In this document: positions 1 to 8,564 of the stretch, piece after piece
Layout of the letters: each line of letters opens with the position of its first letter
How positions within the stretch are numbered: position 1 is the first letter of the stretch
Assembly: GCF_001975725.1 (NCBI RefSeq)
Contig: NZ_CP019434.1
Span: forward strand, 620,001-684,000
Direction: 5' to 3'
DNA length: 64,000 bases
From: Acidihalobacter ferrooxydans
GTDB taxonomy: Bacteria; Pseudomonadota; Gammaproteobacteria; DSM-5130; Acidihalobacteraceae
Program-made: the position numbers and the translations under genes
The notes under the pieces: model-generated
What the model saw: only the letters and a program-made list of their open reading frames with translations
Database searches by the model: none
What the model was told of the DNA's origin: nothing

Positions 1-465
1 GATCGCCAGCACGCTGACCAGTGCCGCCACCCACCAGCTGTCGGGAAAGGCCTGACCGAGTACGCTGATGCTGCCGCTGCCCAGGGCCGCACCCGGCAGG
101 GAGCGCTGGTCGGGGCCGAAGGCCATGATGCTCACGGCGTCGATGATCTGCGCGACGCCGAAGAACAGGATGAACGAGAGCATTTCCGGGTCGCGGCTTT
201 GCTGCAGTCGTGGGACCACGGCGTAGTACAGGGGGTAGCCGATCACAATGGCGCCGGCAACCGCCAGGGGGATACCGAACAACGGATTCAGATGCAAATG
301 CTCGACCAGCACCGACGCGCCCAGTCCGCCGAGTACGACGAATTGTCCGTGCGCGAGGTTGATCATGCGCATCACGCCGAATACCAGATTGAGGCCGATG
401 GCGATCAGGCTGAAAAAAATGCCGTACAGAATGCCGCCGACCAGTGCATATTCGAACAGACTCAC
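1..465 (-). CDS. Branched-chain amino acid-type ABC transporter permease (LivH family), 3' end outside the window
   Basis: The first 155 codons are visible; the rest lies beyond base 1. The protein opens with MSLFEYALVGGILYGIFFSL and contains GLNLVFGVMRMINLAHGQF, the LivH/UrtB signature where membrane helices precede the conserved NLAHG segment. LivH forms half of the inner-membrane channel of importers for branched-chain amino acids, urea or short amides. I chose a GTG start at 465 because GGAGGG lies 7 bases upstream; no ATG fits the conserved N-terminus. The likely partner is the periplasmic binding protein at 724-1980 on the same strand, with a family A repeat between them. The substrate cannot be told from sequence. 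Confidence 0.88.
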   Translation of the reverse strand, partial: MSLFEYALVGGILYGIFFSLIAIGLNLVFGVMRMINLAHGQFVVLGGLGASVLVEHLHLNPLFGIPLAVAGAIVIGYPLYYAVVPRLQQSRDPEMLSFILFFGVAQIIDAVSIMAFGPDQRSLPGAALGSGSISVLGQAFPDSWWVAALVSVLAI

Positions 466-514
466 CGCGCTCCCTCCGGATTTGTGATTATTTGCACGTC
501 CATTGCCCAGAAAT

Positions 515-677
515 AACCCGGATCATTCATTAGGCGATAGGCCCTTGTTTGATCTTTGAATTCACGAAACATCTTCTTTGCTCTGGCATGGCGCAGCCGT
601 GCTGCTCGCTGAACGAAATCCATTTTGATTCCAAATCGCAGCGCGATCATCGCCTCGCCCGACTGACCGTCCGGGTT
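515..677 (+). repeat. Dispersed repeat family A, copy A1 (full length)
   Basis: About 163 bp flanked by imperfect terminal inverted repeats: the left end AACCCGGATCATTCATTAGG faces a right end finishing CCGTCCGGGTT. The interior (TTGATCTTTGAATTCACGAA, then a segment like CATGGCGCAGC.GCTCGCTGA) recurs at 40232-40394, 43369-43715 and 59860-60024. It lies between the binding-protein and permease genes of one ABC operon. No convincing ORF or transposase is present. Confidence 0.75.
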
Positions 678-723
678 CAAGCCGGCCACGACGTTGCCGT
701 GACCGGGGTTTGGCACAGATTGC

Positions 724-1980
724 TCAGTTCTGCGGGGCGGGGTAGATCGGCTTGGCCGTTGCCGCGTGCGTCGGGTAGACGATTTCGATCGTGTTCTTGC
801 CGTTTTTCGGCACGATCTGCGCCACCGGGAATGCCTCGCCGAGCTGGGCGCCGTGGTCGTTCATCTTGAACTGACCGAGCACGGTGGTCGTTTTGCCGGA
901 CATCCGCAGCAGGGCGGCATCAAAGGCCTCCTGCGTGAATCGGTGCGAAGTGCCGAGCATCCGCTGCATGATCAGCCCGGTATTGTAGCCGGCAGCATCC
1001 AGGAAATTCGGCTCGGTATGCTCGGCGGACTTGAAGGCTTTGACGAAAGCGGCGGTGTTGAGGCCGAGATTGACGTGGTCGTACTTGACCAGCGGCGGTG
1101 TCGGGTAGGTGTAGGTGTAGGCCAATGCCTGTGCGCCGACGTTCTTGGTCAGCAACCCCAACAACTGGCCGGGGAAGACGGTGAAGACCATGTCAAAATG
1201 CAGGCCGCTGTTGGACAGCGCGCGCAGAAAGGCAATGTCGTTGTTCGGATAACCGAATTCGATGACCGCGTTCGGGTTGCGTGCGGCGATGCTGTGGAGC
1301 ATCACGTTGTAGTTCGATTCGCTGGTCGGGACGGCGTGAAAATACACCGGGTCGATGCCGCCCTTGGCGAGCACGGACTTGAGCGTTTGCGCCTGCGAAG
1401 CATCGAAATCGTTCGAGCCGTAGATGATCGCTACGCGGTCGATCTTGTGGTCGCGCAGGAACATACCCAACGGGATGGGCCACACGGTCGAAGAGGGAAT
1501 GCTCACGTCGGCCAGATAGGGCGTCTTGTGGGTGAAAAAGTTGGCGCCGGAACCGGTCGGGTCGATCAGCAGCATGTGATGCTCGGCGGCCAGCGGCACG
1601 GCAACCGACGTCAGCACCGAGCCGAAATCGGCCACCAGCAGATTGACCTTGTCCTGCGTGATCAACTGGTTGTACAGCGTGGTCGCAGTCGAGGTTGAGC
1701 TCTGGTCATCATAGGCGATGATTTTGACCGGAATTTTCTTGTCAAAGGCTTTGACGAACACGCCGCCGTCGGCATTGACCGTCCTGGCCCAGAACTTCAG
1801 GCCCTGGTATTGTCCCTGGGATGGCACCGCAAACGGGCCGCTGCCCGCGTACAGCGTGCCGATCTTGATCACCGACGGCGCGGATGCCGCCTGTGCCGCG
1901 GCACTGATGCTGAAAGCCGTCAGCATGCCGAGCGCGACCGTCAGGAATCGCCTCACAGACTTACCCATGAAAACGTTCAT
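724..1980 (-). CDS. ABC transporter periplasmic binding protein, branched-chain amino acid/amide type (Peripla_BP_6)
   Basis: A 418-residue secreted protein. The N-terminus MNVFMGKSVRRFLTVALG has a basic n-region, then a hydrophobic stretch and an AQA cleavage site near residue 30. The mature part IKIGTLYAGSGPFA...GLKFWARTVNADGGV matches LivJ/UrtA-type type I periplasmic proteins, where the early loop contacts ligand. The start at 1980 is preferred over an upstream ATG at 2025 because GGAGGAG precedes it at good spacing and the signal peptide begins there. It should deliver ligand to the permease at 1-465. Its 5' flank is a family B repeat ending 25 bases upstream, so its promoter lies in or beyond that repeat. 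Confidence 0.87.
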   Translation of the reverse strand: MNVFMGKSVRRFLTVALGMLTAFSISAAAQAASAPSVIKIGTLYAGSGPFAVPSQGQYQGLKFWARTVNADGGVFVKAFDKKIPVKIIAYDDQSSTSTATTLYNQLITQDKVNLLVADFGSVLTSVAVPLAAEHHMLLIDPTGSGANFFTHKTPYLADVSIPSSTVWPIPLGMFLRDHKIDRVAIIYGSNDFDASQAQTLKSVLAKGGIDPVYFHAVPTSESNYNVMLHSIAARNPNAVIEFGYPNNDIAFLRALSNSGLHFDMVFTVFPGQLLGLLTKNVGAQALAYTYTYPTPPLVKYDHVNLGLNTAAFVKAFKSAEHTEPNFLDAAGYNTGLIMQRMLGTSHRFTQEAFDAALLRMSGKTTTVLGQFKMNDHGAQLGEAFPVAQIVPKNGKNTIEIVYPTHAATAKPIYPAPQN

Positions 1981-2004
1981 CGTGTTCTCCTCCATGATGT
2001 ATCC

Positions 2005-2165
2005 AGGGTCTGCCGGATTGAGCAAAAAGGCACTGCGCGGTGGGATAAAGGGGGCGACAAATCACTCTTCTCGCCGGATAGAGGCATCACTTTTCTCAAA
2101 AAAGCGGAAAACAGGTCTTTATTCCCACGCACCTCGTTACCGTCCGATCAGTTCGACAGATTCCC
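2005..2165 (+). repeat. Dispersed repeat family B, copy B1 (degenerate, near full length)
   Basis: The left end AGGGTCTGCCGGATTGAGCA and right end CAGTTCGACAGATTCCC align with the family B termini AGGAGCCTGTCGGACTTGGA and CCAAGTCCGACAGGCTCCT. The interior GGGATAAAGG...CGCCGGATAGAG...TTTTCTCAAAAAA follows the same order as the intact copies at 39393 and 57418. It directly precedes the start of the binding-protein gene. Confidence 0.6.
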
Positions 2166-2331
2166 ATGTTTTTTAGTGGTTGAAGCACGCCGCGTGCGGC
2201 AGTATTTCCCCGCGTTCTGCTGTGCGCGGGTCGTGGGATTTCAAATGCATCCGAAGTGTAGCTCATCATGCCAGTGTGTCCAGTCATGGACGATGGCGGA
2301 TGCTGGATAACCCGGTGGCGCCGTTCGCTTG

Positions 2332-2417
2332 AACCCCGATGATCCATTAGACGAGGCGCTCTTGCCCGATCTTTCAACCCACGGCGTCATCACTGCGTCA
2401 GACAGGTGCTCCGGGTT
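2332..2417 (+). repeat. Dispersed repeat family A, copy A2 (internally deleted)
   Basis: The left end (AACCCCGATGATCCATTAGA, then CTCTTGCCCGATCTTTCAAC) matches copy A1, and the right end finishes GTGCTCCGGGTT like A1, but about 75 bp of interior is missing. Together with B1, this fills most of the 500-bp gap between the binding-protein gene and the MFS gene; the rest of that gap shows nothing recognisable. Confidence 0.6.
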
Positions 2418-2485
2418 GGATTTTACCTATGGTGGGTTCTGCTCGGAAGCTGCCAGACAATCGATGATTCAATACGGAGCATCTA

Positions 2486-3697
2486 ATGCAAATTGAACAC
2501 GGCGAGACCGCGCCAGCCGGCACCACGGGGGATGGTCATGAACTCAGCGGGCTGCTGGTTCTGGTGATGGCCTTGGCCTGCGGCATCACGGTCGCCAACC
2601 TTTACTATGCGCAACCGCTGCTCGATACGCTGGCCAGCGTATTCGGTGTCAGTACGGGTGCCGCCGGTCTGATCGTGACCTTTACGCAGCTTGGCTATGC
2701 GCTCGGGCTGGTTTTCCTGGTGCCTCTGGGCGATATCCTGAACCGTCGGCGCTTGATCGTCGCGCTCATGCTGAGCACGGCCGTGGCCCTGGCTGCCGCC
2801 GCGCTGGCCGACAGCATCGGATTGTTTCTTGCCGCCTCGCTGGCTATCGGCACGACCTCTGTGGTGGCGATGGTACTGGTGCCCTTTGCGGCAAGTCTCG
2901 CGGCCGACTACAAGCGCGGCCGCGTGGTCGGCCAGATCATGAGTGGTTTGCTGATGGGGATACTGCTGGGGCGCACCGTCTCCGGGCTGCTCGCCGACGC
3001 GGCCGGCTGGCGCGCGGTGTTCTGGTTCGGTGCCGCGCTGATGCTGGTGCAGGCCGCAATCATGTGGCGCCTGCTGCCGGATGTGCGCAATCACGGCCGG
3101 ATATCCTATCCGGCGCTGTTGATCTCCGTGTTGCCCCTGCTGCGCGAAGAGCCGGTGTTGCGTCGACGCATCGTTTACGGCGCCACCCTGTTCGCCACCT
3201 TCAGCGCACTATGGACCTGTCTGCCATTTCTGCTCAACGAAGCGCCCTACCATTATGGCGATGCAGTGATCGGCGCGTTCGGGCTGATCGGAGCTGCCGG
3301 CGCGATGAGCGCATCGCTGGCCGGGCGCATGGCTGACCGTGGCTGGGCGCGTGGCGCCACCGGCGTGTTCATCGTCAGCGTACTGCTGTCGTTCGGGTTG
3401 ATGGACGTGGCCGGACACGTGTTGCTGGCGCTCATCGTCGGTATCGCGCTGATGGATTTCGGCGTGCAGGGCGCGCACATCACTAATCAGAGCGAAATCT
3501 ACCGTCTGCGCCCGGATGCCCGCAGCCGCATCACCACGGCTTATATGTTCTTTTTCTTCATTGGTGCAGCGGTCGGTTCATCGCTGTCCGCCTATCTGTA
3601 CCAGTTCTATGGCTGGGCCGGTGTGTGCCTGCTGTGCATGGGCTTCGCCGGCGTCGCGCTGGCATTCTGGCTGACCGAGTTCCGGCGTGTGATTTGA
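2486..3697 (+). CDS. MFS transporter, drug-efflux-like
   Basis: A 403-residue integral membrane protein with about twelve hydrophobic segments. After a short cytoplasmic N-terminus come ANLYYAQPLLDTLA and, in the loop after helix 2, LGDILNRRRLIV, the usual MFS motif A region (G-D-x-x-x-R-R). This placement of NLYYAQPLL is typical of small proton-driven exporters of the multidrug-efflux type. The start has GGAG seven bases upstream. It stands alone on the plus strand, next to the ring-amidohydrolase cluster but in opposite orientation and convergent with it. It may export a product or be unrelated. The substrate is unknown. Confidence 0.88.
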   Translation: MQIEHGETAPAGTTGDGHELSGLLVLVMALACGITVANLYYAQPLLDTLASVFGVSTGAAGLIVTFTQLGYALGLVFLVPLGDILNRRRLIVALMLSTAVALAAAALADSIGLFLAASLAIGTTSVVAMVLVPFAASLAADYKRGRVVGQIMSGLLMGILLGRTVSGLLADAAGWRAVFWFGAALMLVQAAIMWRLLPDVRNHGRISYPALLISVLPLLREEPVLRRRIVYGATLFATFSALWTCLPFLLNEAPYHYGDAVIGAFGLIGAAGAMSASLAGRMADRGWARGATGVFIVSVLLSFGLMDVAGHVLLALIVGIALMDFGVQGAHITNQSEIYRLRPDARSRITTAYMFFFFIGAAVGSSLSAYLYQFYGWAGVCLLCMGFAGVALAFWLTEFRRVI

Positions 3698-3736
3698 AAG
3701 GCTAACGCCCGCTGCAGAGGCAACCGTCGCCTCGGT

Positions 3737-4810
3737 TCACGCACTACGCTCCGCGACCACGGCAATCGGCCCGCCACCGCTCGGACCCTGATGCTCGGCG
3801 CCGCCGGAGACGTAGATCATCGGCTCCCCCGTGATGCCGGCGATCACGCCGCCGACCGCGGCCCGCGCATGCCGGGTGGAGTGAATGTCGGAATCGTTGA
3901 GCATCGTCGTCCGCCGGCCGCGCACGGTTCCCGCGGGATCGGCCTTGGCGAATATCTGCCGAATGCGTTTGCGCCCCGTGTCGGTCATCGGGAAGCCAGC
4001 GCCGACGGATTCGAGCATCCGCACCACGGCGGCGGCATCGATGGGGTTTTCCATGACCTCGTGCGCGACGGTCAGGGGGCCGGCGACCTGCGTGCTAACC
4101 CCCATAAGCAGGATTTCGCAATCGAGCAATTCAGCGCCAGAGGAAATCGAAGCAACCGACGATGACAGTGCCCAGTTCTCGCAGATATCGTCGTCGGTCA
4201 GCGCGGCGGCGTCGATCTCACCCAGCGCGACGGCGACGCCGAGCGCCGACGCCGCGCGCGAATAGGCCATCGAAAGATACGTGTCGTCGGTAGCGAGCGC
4301 TACGCCGGCCTGCCGCGCGGCGACGACGTCCGCATCGGTCAGCAACGGGCATTTGATCTGCACGAAATGCACATCGCGCGGTTGTTCGATGCCGGCATCC
4401 GCCATGGCGTCGAGCACAGCACGGCCGACTGCCTCGACCTGCCCCATGCGGCCGAGTTCAGCCTTCGGGATGTCGGGTGTACGCGCAGCGCCGCAGGCGA
4501 GCGCCGGACCCGGCCGATCGTCGCTTCGCCGCGGACGGCGGACGAATGCCGTGACGTGCGGACTGAGGACACCTGCGGTGCCGCCCGACATGATCAGCAA
4601 CGGGCGTTTGTCCGTGTCGGCGAATAGCGCACCGTAGGCCGTGGCTGCGAGCGTGCGCGAAAAATCGTTCACGCAGCCGTTGCCCTCCGTCTTACCCATG
4701 ATGGCCAGCACTTCGTATTCGGGCACGTGCGCCAAACGGCTGCGCAGCCCGGAAACGTCGCCCGGATCGGCCGTGGGGATGCACCATAGATCGTACGTCC
4801 AGTCAGACAT
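3737..4810 (-). CDS. Ring-opening amidohydrolase, cyanuric acid hydrolase/barbiturase family
   Basis: 357 residues, the normal size for this family, whose members open cyanuric acid or barbiturate rings by hydrolysis using three Ser-Lys pairs in a threefold pseudo-symmetric fold. All three repeats are visible: GKTEGNGCVNDFSR and MSGGTAGVLSPH; VQIKCPLLT and SVASISSGAEL; FAKADPAGTVRGRR, NDSDIHSTRHARAAVGG and YVSGGAEHQGPSGGGPIAV. It is the last gene of a minus-strand cluster containing a VOC protein, an ABC importer and a LysR regulator, which suggests uptake and hydrolysis of a cyclic ureide as a nitrogen source. No biuret or ureidomalonate hydrolase is nearby, so the substrate remains open. 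The start codon lacks a strong ribosome site. Confidence 0.92.
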   Translation of the reverse strand: MSDWTYDLWCIPTADPGDVSGLRSRLAHVPEYEVLAIMGKTEGNGCVNDFSRTLAATAYGALFADTDKRPLLIMSGGTAGVLSPHVTAFVRRPRRSDDRPGPALACGAARTPDIPKAELGRMGQVEAVGRAVLDAMADAGIEQPRDVHFVQIKCPLLTDADVVAARQAGVALATDDTYLSMAYSRAASALGVAVALGEIDAAALTDDDICENWALSSSVASISSGAELLDCEILLMGVSTQVAGPLTVAHEVMENPIDAAAVVRMLESVGAGFPMTDTGRKRIRQIFAKADPAGTVRGRRTTMLNDSDIHSTRHARAAVGGVIAGITGEPMIYVSGGAEHQGPSGGGPIAVVAERSA

Positions 4811-4853
4811 GCGCGGGATTCCAGCGGCTAGGGTTCATCGGTAAAGCCCGGCG

Positions 4854-5324
4854 TCAGCGGGCGAAAAAGGACGTTCCGGCGATATAACGCCTGTGCTCCG
4901 GGATCTCGCGCGGCTTGATCGCGTCGACGTTCTCGTCGAAAGTCAGTTCCAGCATGACGCCGCTGGGGTCGTAGACGAACACCTGCCAGAGCGAGGTATT
5001 CGGCACGTCGAACTCCTTCCAGACGGTTCCGGCCGCCTCCAGGCGTTCGACGATATCGTGGAAGCCCCGGCAGAACAGCGACACATGATCGATAGCGCCG
5101 GTGCCGTAGAGCTGCGTGCCGTCCTCGGCCAGCCCCTGCTTTCCGCCATAGAGATGCACGATGATGTCGCCGGATTCGGTCGCCAGCCAGCTCCCCGGAT
5201 AGCCGAACGGGGGGCGCTCGGCATCCCGCATGCCCAATATCCCTTTATAGAACGCGACCGTCGCATCCAGATCGAAGGTTCTGATGGCAATATGGTAGAG
5301 ACCCTCCAGCACAAAACCGCTCAT
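4854..5324 (-). CDS. VOC (glyoxalase/bleomycin resistance/dioxygenase) family protein
   Basis: 156 residues with the paired beta-alpha-beta-beta-beta modules of the vicinal-oxygen-chelate fold. Likely metal ligands are the His in GLYHIAIRT (residue 11), the His in GAIDHVSLFC and the Glu in GVMLELTFD, the spacing seen in metal-dependent members. The VFYDP-like stretch VFVYDPSG is also typical. AGGAG precedes the ATG. It lies between the ABC permease and the ring amidohydrolase on the same strand, so it probably acts on the same compound or its product, for example as an isomerase, lyase or dioxygenase. Family membership is clear; the reaction is not. Confidence 0.85.
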   Translation of the reverse strand: MSGFVLEGLYHIAIRTFDLDATVAFYKGILGMRDAERPPFGYPGSWLATESGDIIVHLYGGKQGLAEDGTQLYGTGAIDHVSLFCRGFHDIVERLEAAGTVWKEFDVPNTSLWQVFVYDPSGVMLELTFDENVDAIKPREIPEHRRYIAGTSFFAR

Positions 5325-5388
5325 CCCCCGACTCTCCTTTGCAATGGCATGTTAGGCATATCGAACAGCGCTCCCTCAGACGCGTGAT

Positions 5389-6150
5389 TCAACGTTCGGA
5401 AATGTAATAGCGGTCCAGATGGATCATCTGGGCCAGGGAAGTGATCAGCAGGTACAGCACGATACCGATCAGCGCGGCGAAACTGATGGCCGCGAACAAC
5501 AGCGGCGTATCCACTTCGTAGGACGCCTGGATGATCACGTAGCCCAGCCCGGAATCTGCGGTCACAAGTTCACCGACGATGGCGCCGACCACCGCCAGCG
5601 CAACGCCGAACTGGAGCGAGGACAGGATGCCCGGCACCGCCAGGGGAAAGGTAATCATGAGAAACCGCCGTACCGGGCCATATTTGAACACCCGGTAGAT
5701 ATCGTGCCGGCCGCCGTCCTCGACCTGGAACGCCTGAGTCATCGTGATCGTCATCGGAATCAGGGTCACAGCGAATGAGGACACAATGCGCGACAGCATG
5801 CCCTCACCGAACCACAGAACGAATAATGGCGCAATCGCAACGATCGGCGTCGTCTGCACGATCACCAGATACGGCATGATCATCTTGTTGATGAACTGGA
5901 AATGCGCCGTGACGATCGCGACCGCAAGACCAACCGCGACAGCCAGGCCCAAGCCCGCCAGCGCCTCCTGACTCGTTACCCAAAGTGCAGCCAGCAATAT
6001 CTGGTGATGCCGCTCGATGCTCAGCAGCAAACCCATCGGAGACGGGAAAACGTAGCTTTTGACGTCGAACGCTGTGATACATATCTGCCATACGATGATC
6101 ATGGCGATGCCGAACAGTATCGGGCTATAAATCTGCGAGTGTCTTTTCAT
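5389..6150 (-). CDS. ABC transporter permease (SsuC/TauC/ThiX-like, BPD_transp_1)
   Basis: 253 residues with about six membrane helices, the normal size for SsuC-type permeases of nitrate/sulfonate/pyrimidine-precursor importers. The cytoplasmic EAA loop, which docks on the ATPase, is visible as DIYRVFKYGPVRRFLMITFP followed by AVPGILSSLQFGVALAVVGA, then GELVTADSGLGYVI. It lies 44 bases downstream of the ATPase gene on the same strand and belongs to the 3.7-8.2 kb operon. Confidence 0.9.
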   Translation of the reverse strand: MKRHSQIYSPILFGIAMIIVWQICITAFDVKSYVFPSPMGLLLSIERHHQILLAALWVTSQEALAGLGLAVAVGLAVAIVTAHFQFINKMIMPYLVIVQTTPIVAIAPLFVLWFGEGMLSRIVSSFAVTLIPMTITMTQAFQVEDGGRHDIYRVFKYGPVRRFLMITFPLAVPGILSSLQFGVALAVVGAIVGELVTADSGLGYVIIQASYEVDTPLLFAAISFAALIGIVLYLLITSLAQMIHLDRYYISER

Positions 6151-6193
6151 CGAATTCTCTCGGAACGACAGGTCTTACCACTCGGGGTGGGAC

Positions 6194-7012
6194 TCAACCC
6201 ATCAATACGTTCGCCTTCCCCAGCACCGCAGCGATGGCCGTGCGATACGTGTCGCGTGCCGGCTGTTGCAGTCGCACCGCATACTCTTGGTACGCCCCGG
6301 GCCACTGCTCCAGGTCGTTGATCTGCGTTCGTTCGGCGTCACGAGTGACCACCAGGGCACGCGAAGCCAGCACGCTGGCCTCCTCAACGGAATGCGTATT
6401 GAAAACGATGGTCAATTCCTCCCTGGCCCACAGGTCGAGCAGAAACGCCCCCAGATAGCTGCGCAGATTTTCGTCCAGCGCGGAAAACGGTTCGTCCATC
6501 AGGATCACGTCCGGCTCGGATGCCAATGCCCGCGCAATCGCGACGCGTTGCTGCATGCCGCCAGACAGCTCCTTGGGATACATACCGTACTTGTCCGCGA
6601 GTCCGACAATGTCCAGTTTTTCCCGCGCGAGTTGCAGCTTTGCCTGCTTGTCCATGCCCTCCTTGGTGATGCCGCTGGCGACATTGGACACGATCGTGCG
6701 CCAGGGCAGCAGTGTCGGGTTCTGCGCGACCAGCGCAACCCGCAGCGCCTTGTTTTTCATCCGCAGATAGCCGTAGGAAATCTTCTGCAATCCGGCCAGC
6801 ACGCGCAGCAGCGTGGTCTTGCCTACACCGCTACCGCCCAGGACGCAGGCAAAATCCTTCCTGTGAATCGTCAGGCTGAGGTCTTGCAGCACGGAAACGC
6901 CATCGAATTCGACGCCGATTCGATCCAGCTCGATCAGCGCCCCCCCCGGATTCTTGGCCGCATCAACCGAAGCCTGCGAAACGTCGTCGCCCAACAATTC
7001 AGCACTACTCAT
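6194..7012 (-). CDS. ABC transporter ATP-binding protein (nitrate/sulfonate/NMT1 type)
   Basis: About 272 residues from the start used here. Walker A is GGSGVGKTT, the Q-loop lies in VALVAQNPTLLPWR, the signature is LSGGMQQRVAIARAL, Walker B is VILMDEPFSALD, and the switch His is in FNTHSVEEAS. This is the SsuB/TauB/ThiZ pattern with cytoplasmic ATPase function. The frame is open to 7111, but an ATG there would lie at the base of a strong hairpin (7112-7138), so MSSAELLGDD at 7012 is preferred; ribosome sites are weak at every candidate. It powers the permease at 5389-6150 with the binding protein at 7155-8144. Confidence 0.88.
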   Translation of the reverse strand: MSSAELLGDDVSQASVDAAKNPGGALIELDRIGVEFDGVSVLQDLSLTIHRKDFACVLGGSGVGKTTLLRVLAGLQKISYGYLRMKNKALRVALVAQNPTLLPWRTIVSNVASGITKEGMDKQAKLQLAREKLDIVGLADKYGMYPKELSGGMQQRVAIARALASEPDVILMDEPFSALDENLRSYLGAFLLDLWAREELTIVFNTHSVEEASVLASRALVVTRDAERTQINDLEQWPGAYQEYAVRLQQPARDTYRTAIAAVLGKANVLMG

Positions 7013-7111
7013 ATTCGCGCACCCATTGCTGCCCCCACCTTGCATGGAAGCCGGCATTTTGTAAGCGGCATGGAGGTCGGACCCAAACGCGCTGCGCACT
7101 CGACACGCCAC

Positions 7112-7138
7112 GCCGGAGGCGCTAGCCGCGCCTCCGGC
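7112..7138 (-). terminator. Intercistronic hairpin between binding-protein and ATPase genes
   Basis: A perfect 10-bp stem (GCCGGAGGCG paired with CGCCTCCGGC) with a 7-base loop lies 17 bases past the binding-protein stop codon. There is no run of U, so it is more likely an mRNA-stabilising or partial termination element that would leave the binding protein more abundant than the ATPase and permease, a common arrangement in ABC operons. Confidence 0.55.
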
Positions 7139-7154
7139 AGGACAACATACCCAC

Positions 7155-8144
7155 TCAATGCGCGCAGGACAGATACTGGTTGGAGAAGAAAGTCTCGGGT
7201 GCGGGCAGTGCTCCCGACTTCTGCCAACCGCCGAATTTCACCATGTCCTTTTCCATCGCCGACACCCTGCCCGCATCCATCCAACCGAAGCAGTGTGTCT
7301 TGGTCGCGGCGGATGTCATCAGTGGAATGGCGGCCTGTGCTTCCTGGCTCAGAGCCTTGTCGCTCTTCTGCGGATTGATCTTGCGGATGATCGCAATGGT
7401 CTCCTTCGGATGTTCGGTCGCGAAAACCCAACCCTTTTGAGACGCCGAAACGAACTTCCTCACGATATCCGGATGGTTGGTCACATAGCTGCTTTTCGCA
7501 AACAGCACATCGCCGTACCAGTTTGGAACGTACTTCGCCAGTTTGAACTCACGCACGGGCACGCCCTGATTCATTGCCTGGAAGGGTTCGTTGCCGACGT
7601 AGCCATTCCAGATCGGCACGCGATCGCTCAGAAACGGGGTCAGACTGATCGTCTTGCGCACGGTGTGAACCGAGCTCGGATCGACGCCCTCGCTTTCCAG
7701 CATCACCGGCAGCAGCAACTGCGAAAGGCCGCCGATATTGATACCCACGGTTTTACCGGCAAAGTCCTTGACCGACATGATCTTGGAGCTTTTCTTCACC
7801 ATGAATTCTTCATAGGGCTCCTGGAAGTCGGCCATCAGCATGGTCAGGTTCAGTCCGTGCGAGTAGGCGTAGAAAATTGGTTCCGCGGTCTGAATGCCGA
7901 ATTGAGCGGCGCCATCGGCGATTTCCTGCACCGTGTTGATATTTGGTCCACCCGGAACGATGTGCACGTCAAGACCGGCATCCTTGTAGTAGCCCTTTTT
8001 TTCAGCTACCAGATAACCCGCAAACTGATATTGCGGTACCCATTTCAGGTACAGCGTGACCTGGGGCATCGATGATGCGTAGGCTCCCAAAGGAGCCATC
8101 AAGGCGCCTAATAACCCGGCGATGGAAAGGAGTCTATTCTTCAC
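7155..8144 (-). CDS. NMT1/THI5-like ABC transporter substrate-binding protein
   Basis: About 329 residues. VKNRLLSIAGLLGALMAPLG is a signal peptide ending near AYASS. The mature protein has TLYLKWVPQYQFAGYLVAEKKGYYKDAGLDVHIVPGGP, the hallmark of the NMT1/SsuA-like group that binds pyrimidine precursors, nitrate or sulfonates. I chose the GTG at 8144 because AGAGG precedes it and the signal peptide starts there; the frame extends to 8210. It is the first structural gene of the ring-amidohydrolase cluster, so the ligand is probably a heterocyclic amide, which is inference. The CCCFG motif of yeast THI5 is absent. Confidence 0.88.
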   Translation of the reverse strand: MKNRLLSIAGLLGALMAPLGAYASSMPQVTLYLKWVPQYQFAGYLVAEKKGYYKDAGLDVHIVPGGPNINTVQEIADGAAQFGIQTAEPIFYAYSHGLNLTMLMADFQEPYEEFMVKKSSKIMSVKDFAGKTVGINIGGLSQLLLPVMLESEGVDPSSVHTVRKTISLTPFLSDRVPIWNGYVGNEPFQAMNQGVPVREFKLAKYVPNWYGDVLFAKSSYVTNHPDIVRKFVSASQKGWVFATEHPKETIAIIRKINPQKSDKALSQEAQAAIPLMTSAATKTHCFGWMDAGRVSAMEKDMVKFGGWQKSGALPAPETFFSNQYLSCAH

Positions 8145-8564
8145 TTTTTCATGCCTCTTCAGATTGGTAGATGAGTTTCGTGAGTGTTTTGCTGGTGCGC
8201 ATACCATCAAGATGCATATAGCTTGCCAAGTCGCTCCGATACGACAACGATGGAATCAGACTGATGAGATGCGACAAGCCTAGAATCGAGGCGTGGAGCG
8301 CGGAGGGGCAATACAAGGCCCGAATGCACCACTCTGGTGCGGGATATGCCGCGAGCGCCTCGTCCATCTGCAAGTTGTGCTGATATCAGCAGAAGTCGAG
8401 CGCAAGACTTTCTGCTGGACTCTCATCGGACGCGTACTTGGGTGCTTATGTCATGCAGCGAGTCTATTCTGCTGTTTGCCTCCATCGCACAGCTCAATGC
8501 ACTCAGATTAAGCCTCAAGAGTGTGCGTGACCAGCAGCATTAATGGAGCATGGTGATGCTTTTT
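8145..8564. promoter_or_regulatory. Intergenic region between LysR gene and ABC/amidohydrolase operon
   Basis: 420 bp without a convincing gene. The short frames here lack ribosome sites and recognisable products. It should hold the operon promoter and any LysR binding sites. I did not find a sigma-54 consensus on the minus strand, nor a family A or B repeat. Nothing else is recognisable. Confidence 0.4.

Noticed and set aside
462-716. An 84-codon minus-strand frame over repeat A1
   Set aside because: It lies almost wholly in the repeat, and other copies of family A do not preserve the frame.
766-1698. A 310-codon plus-strand frame opposite the binding-protein gene
   Set aside because: The minus strand encodes a full periplasmic binding protein with signal peptide; the plus frame has no ribosome site or motif.
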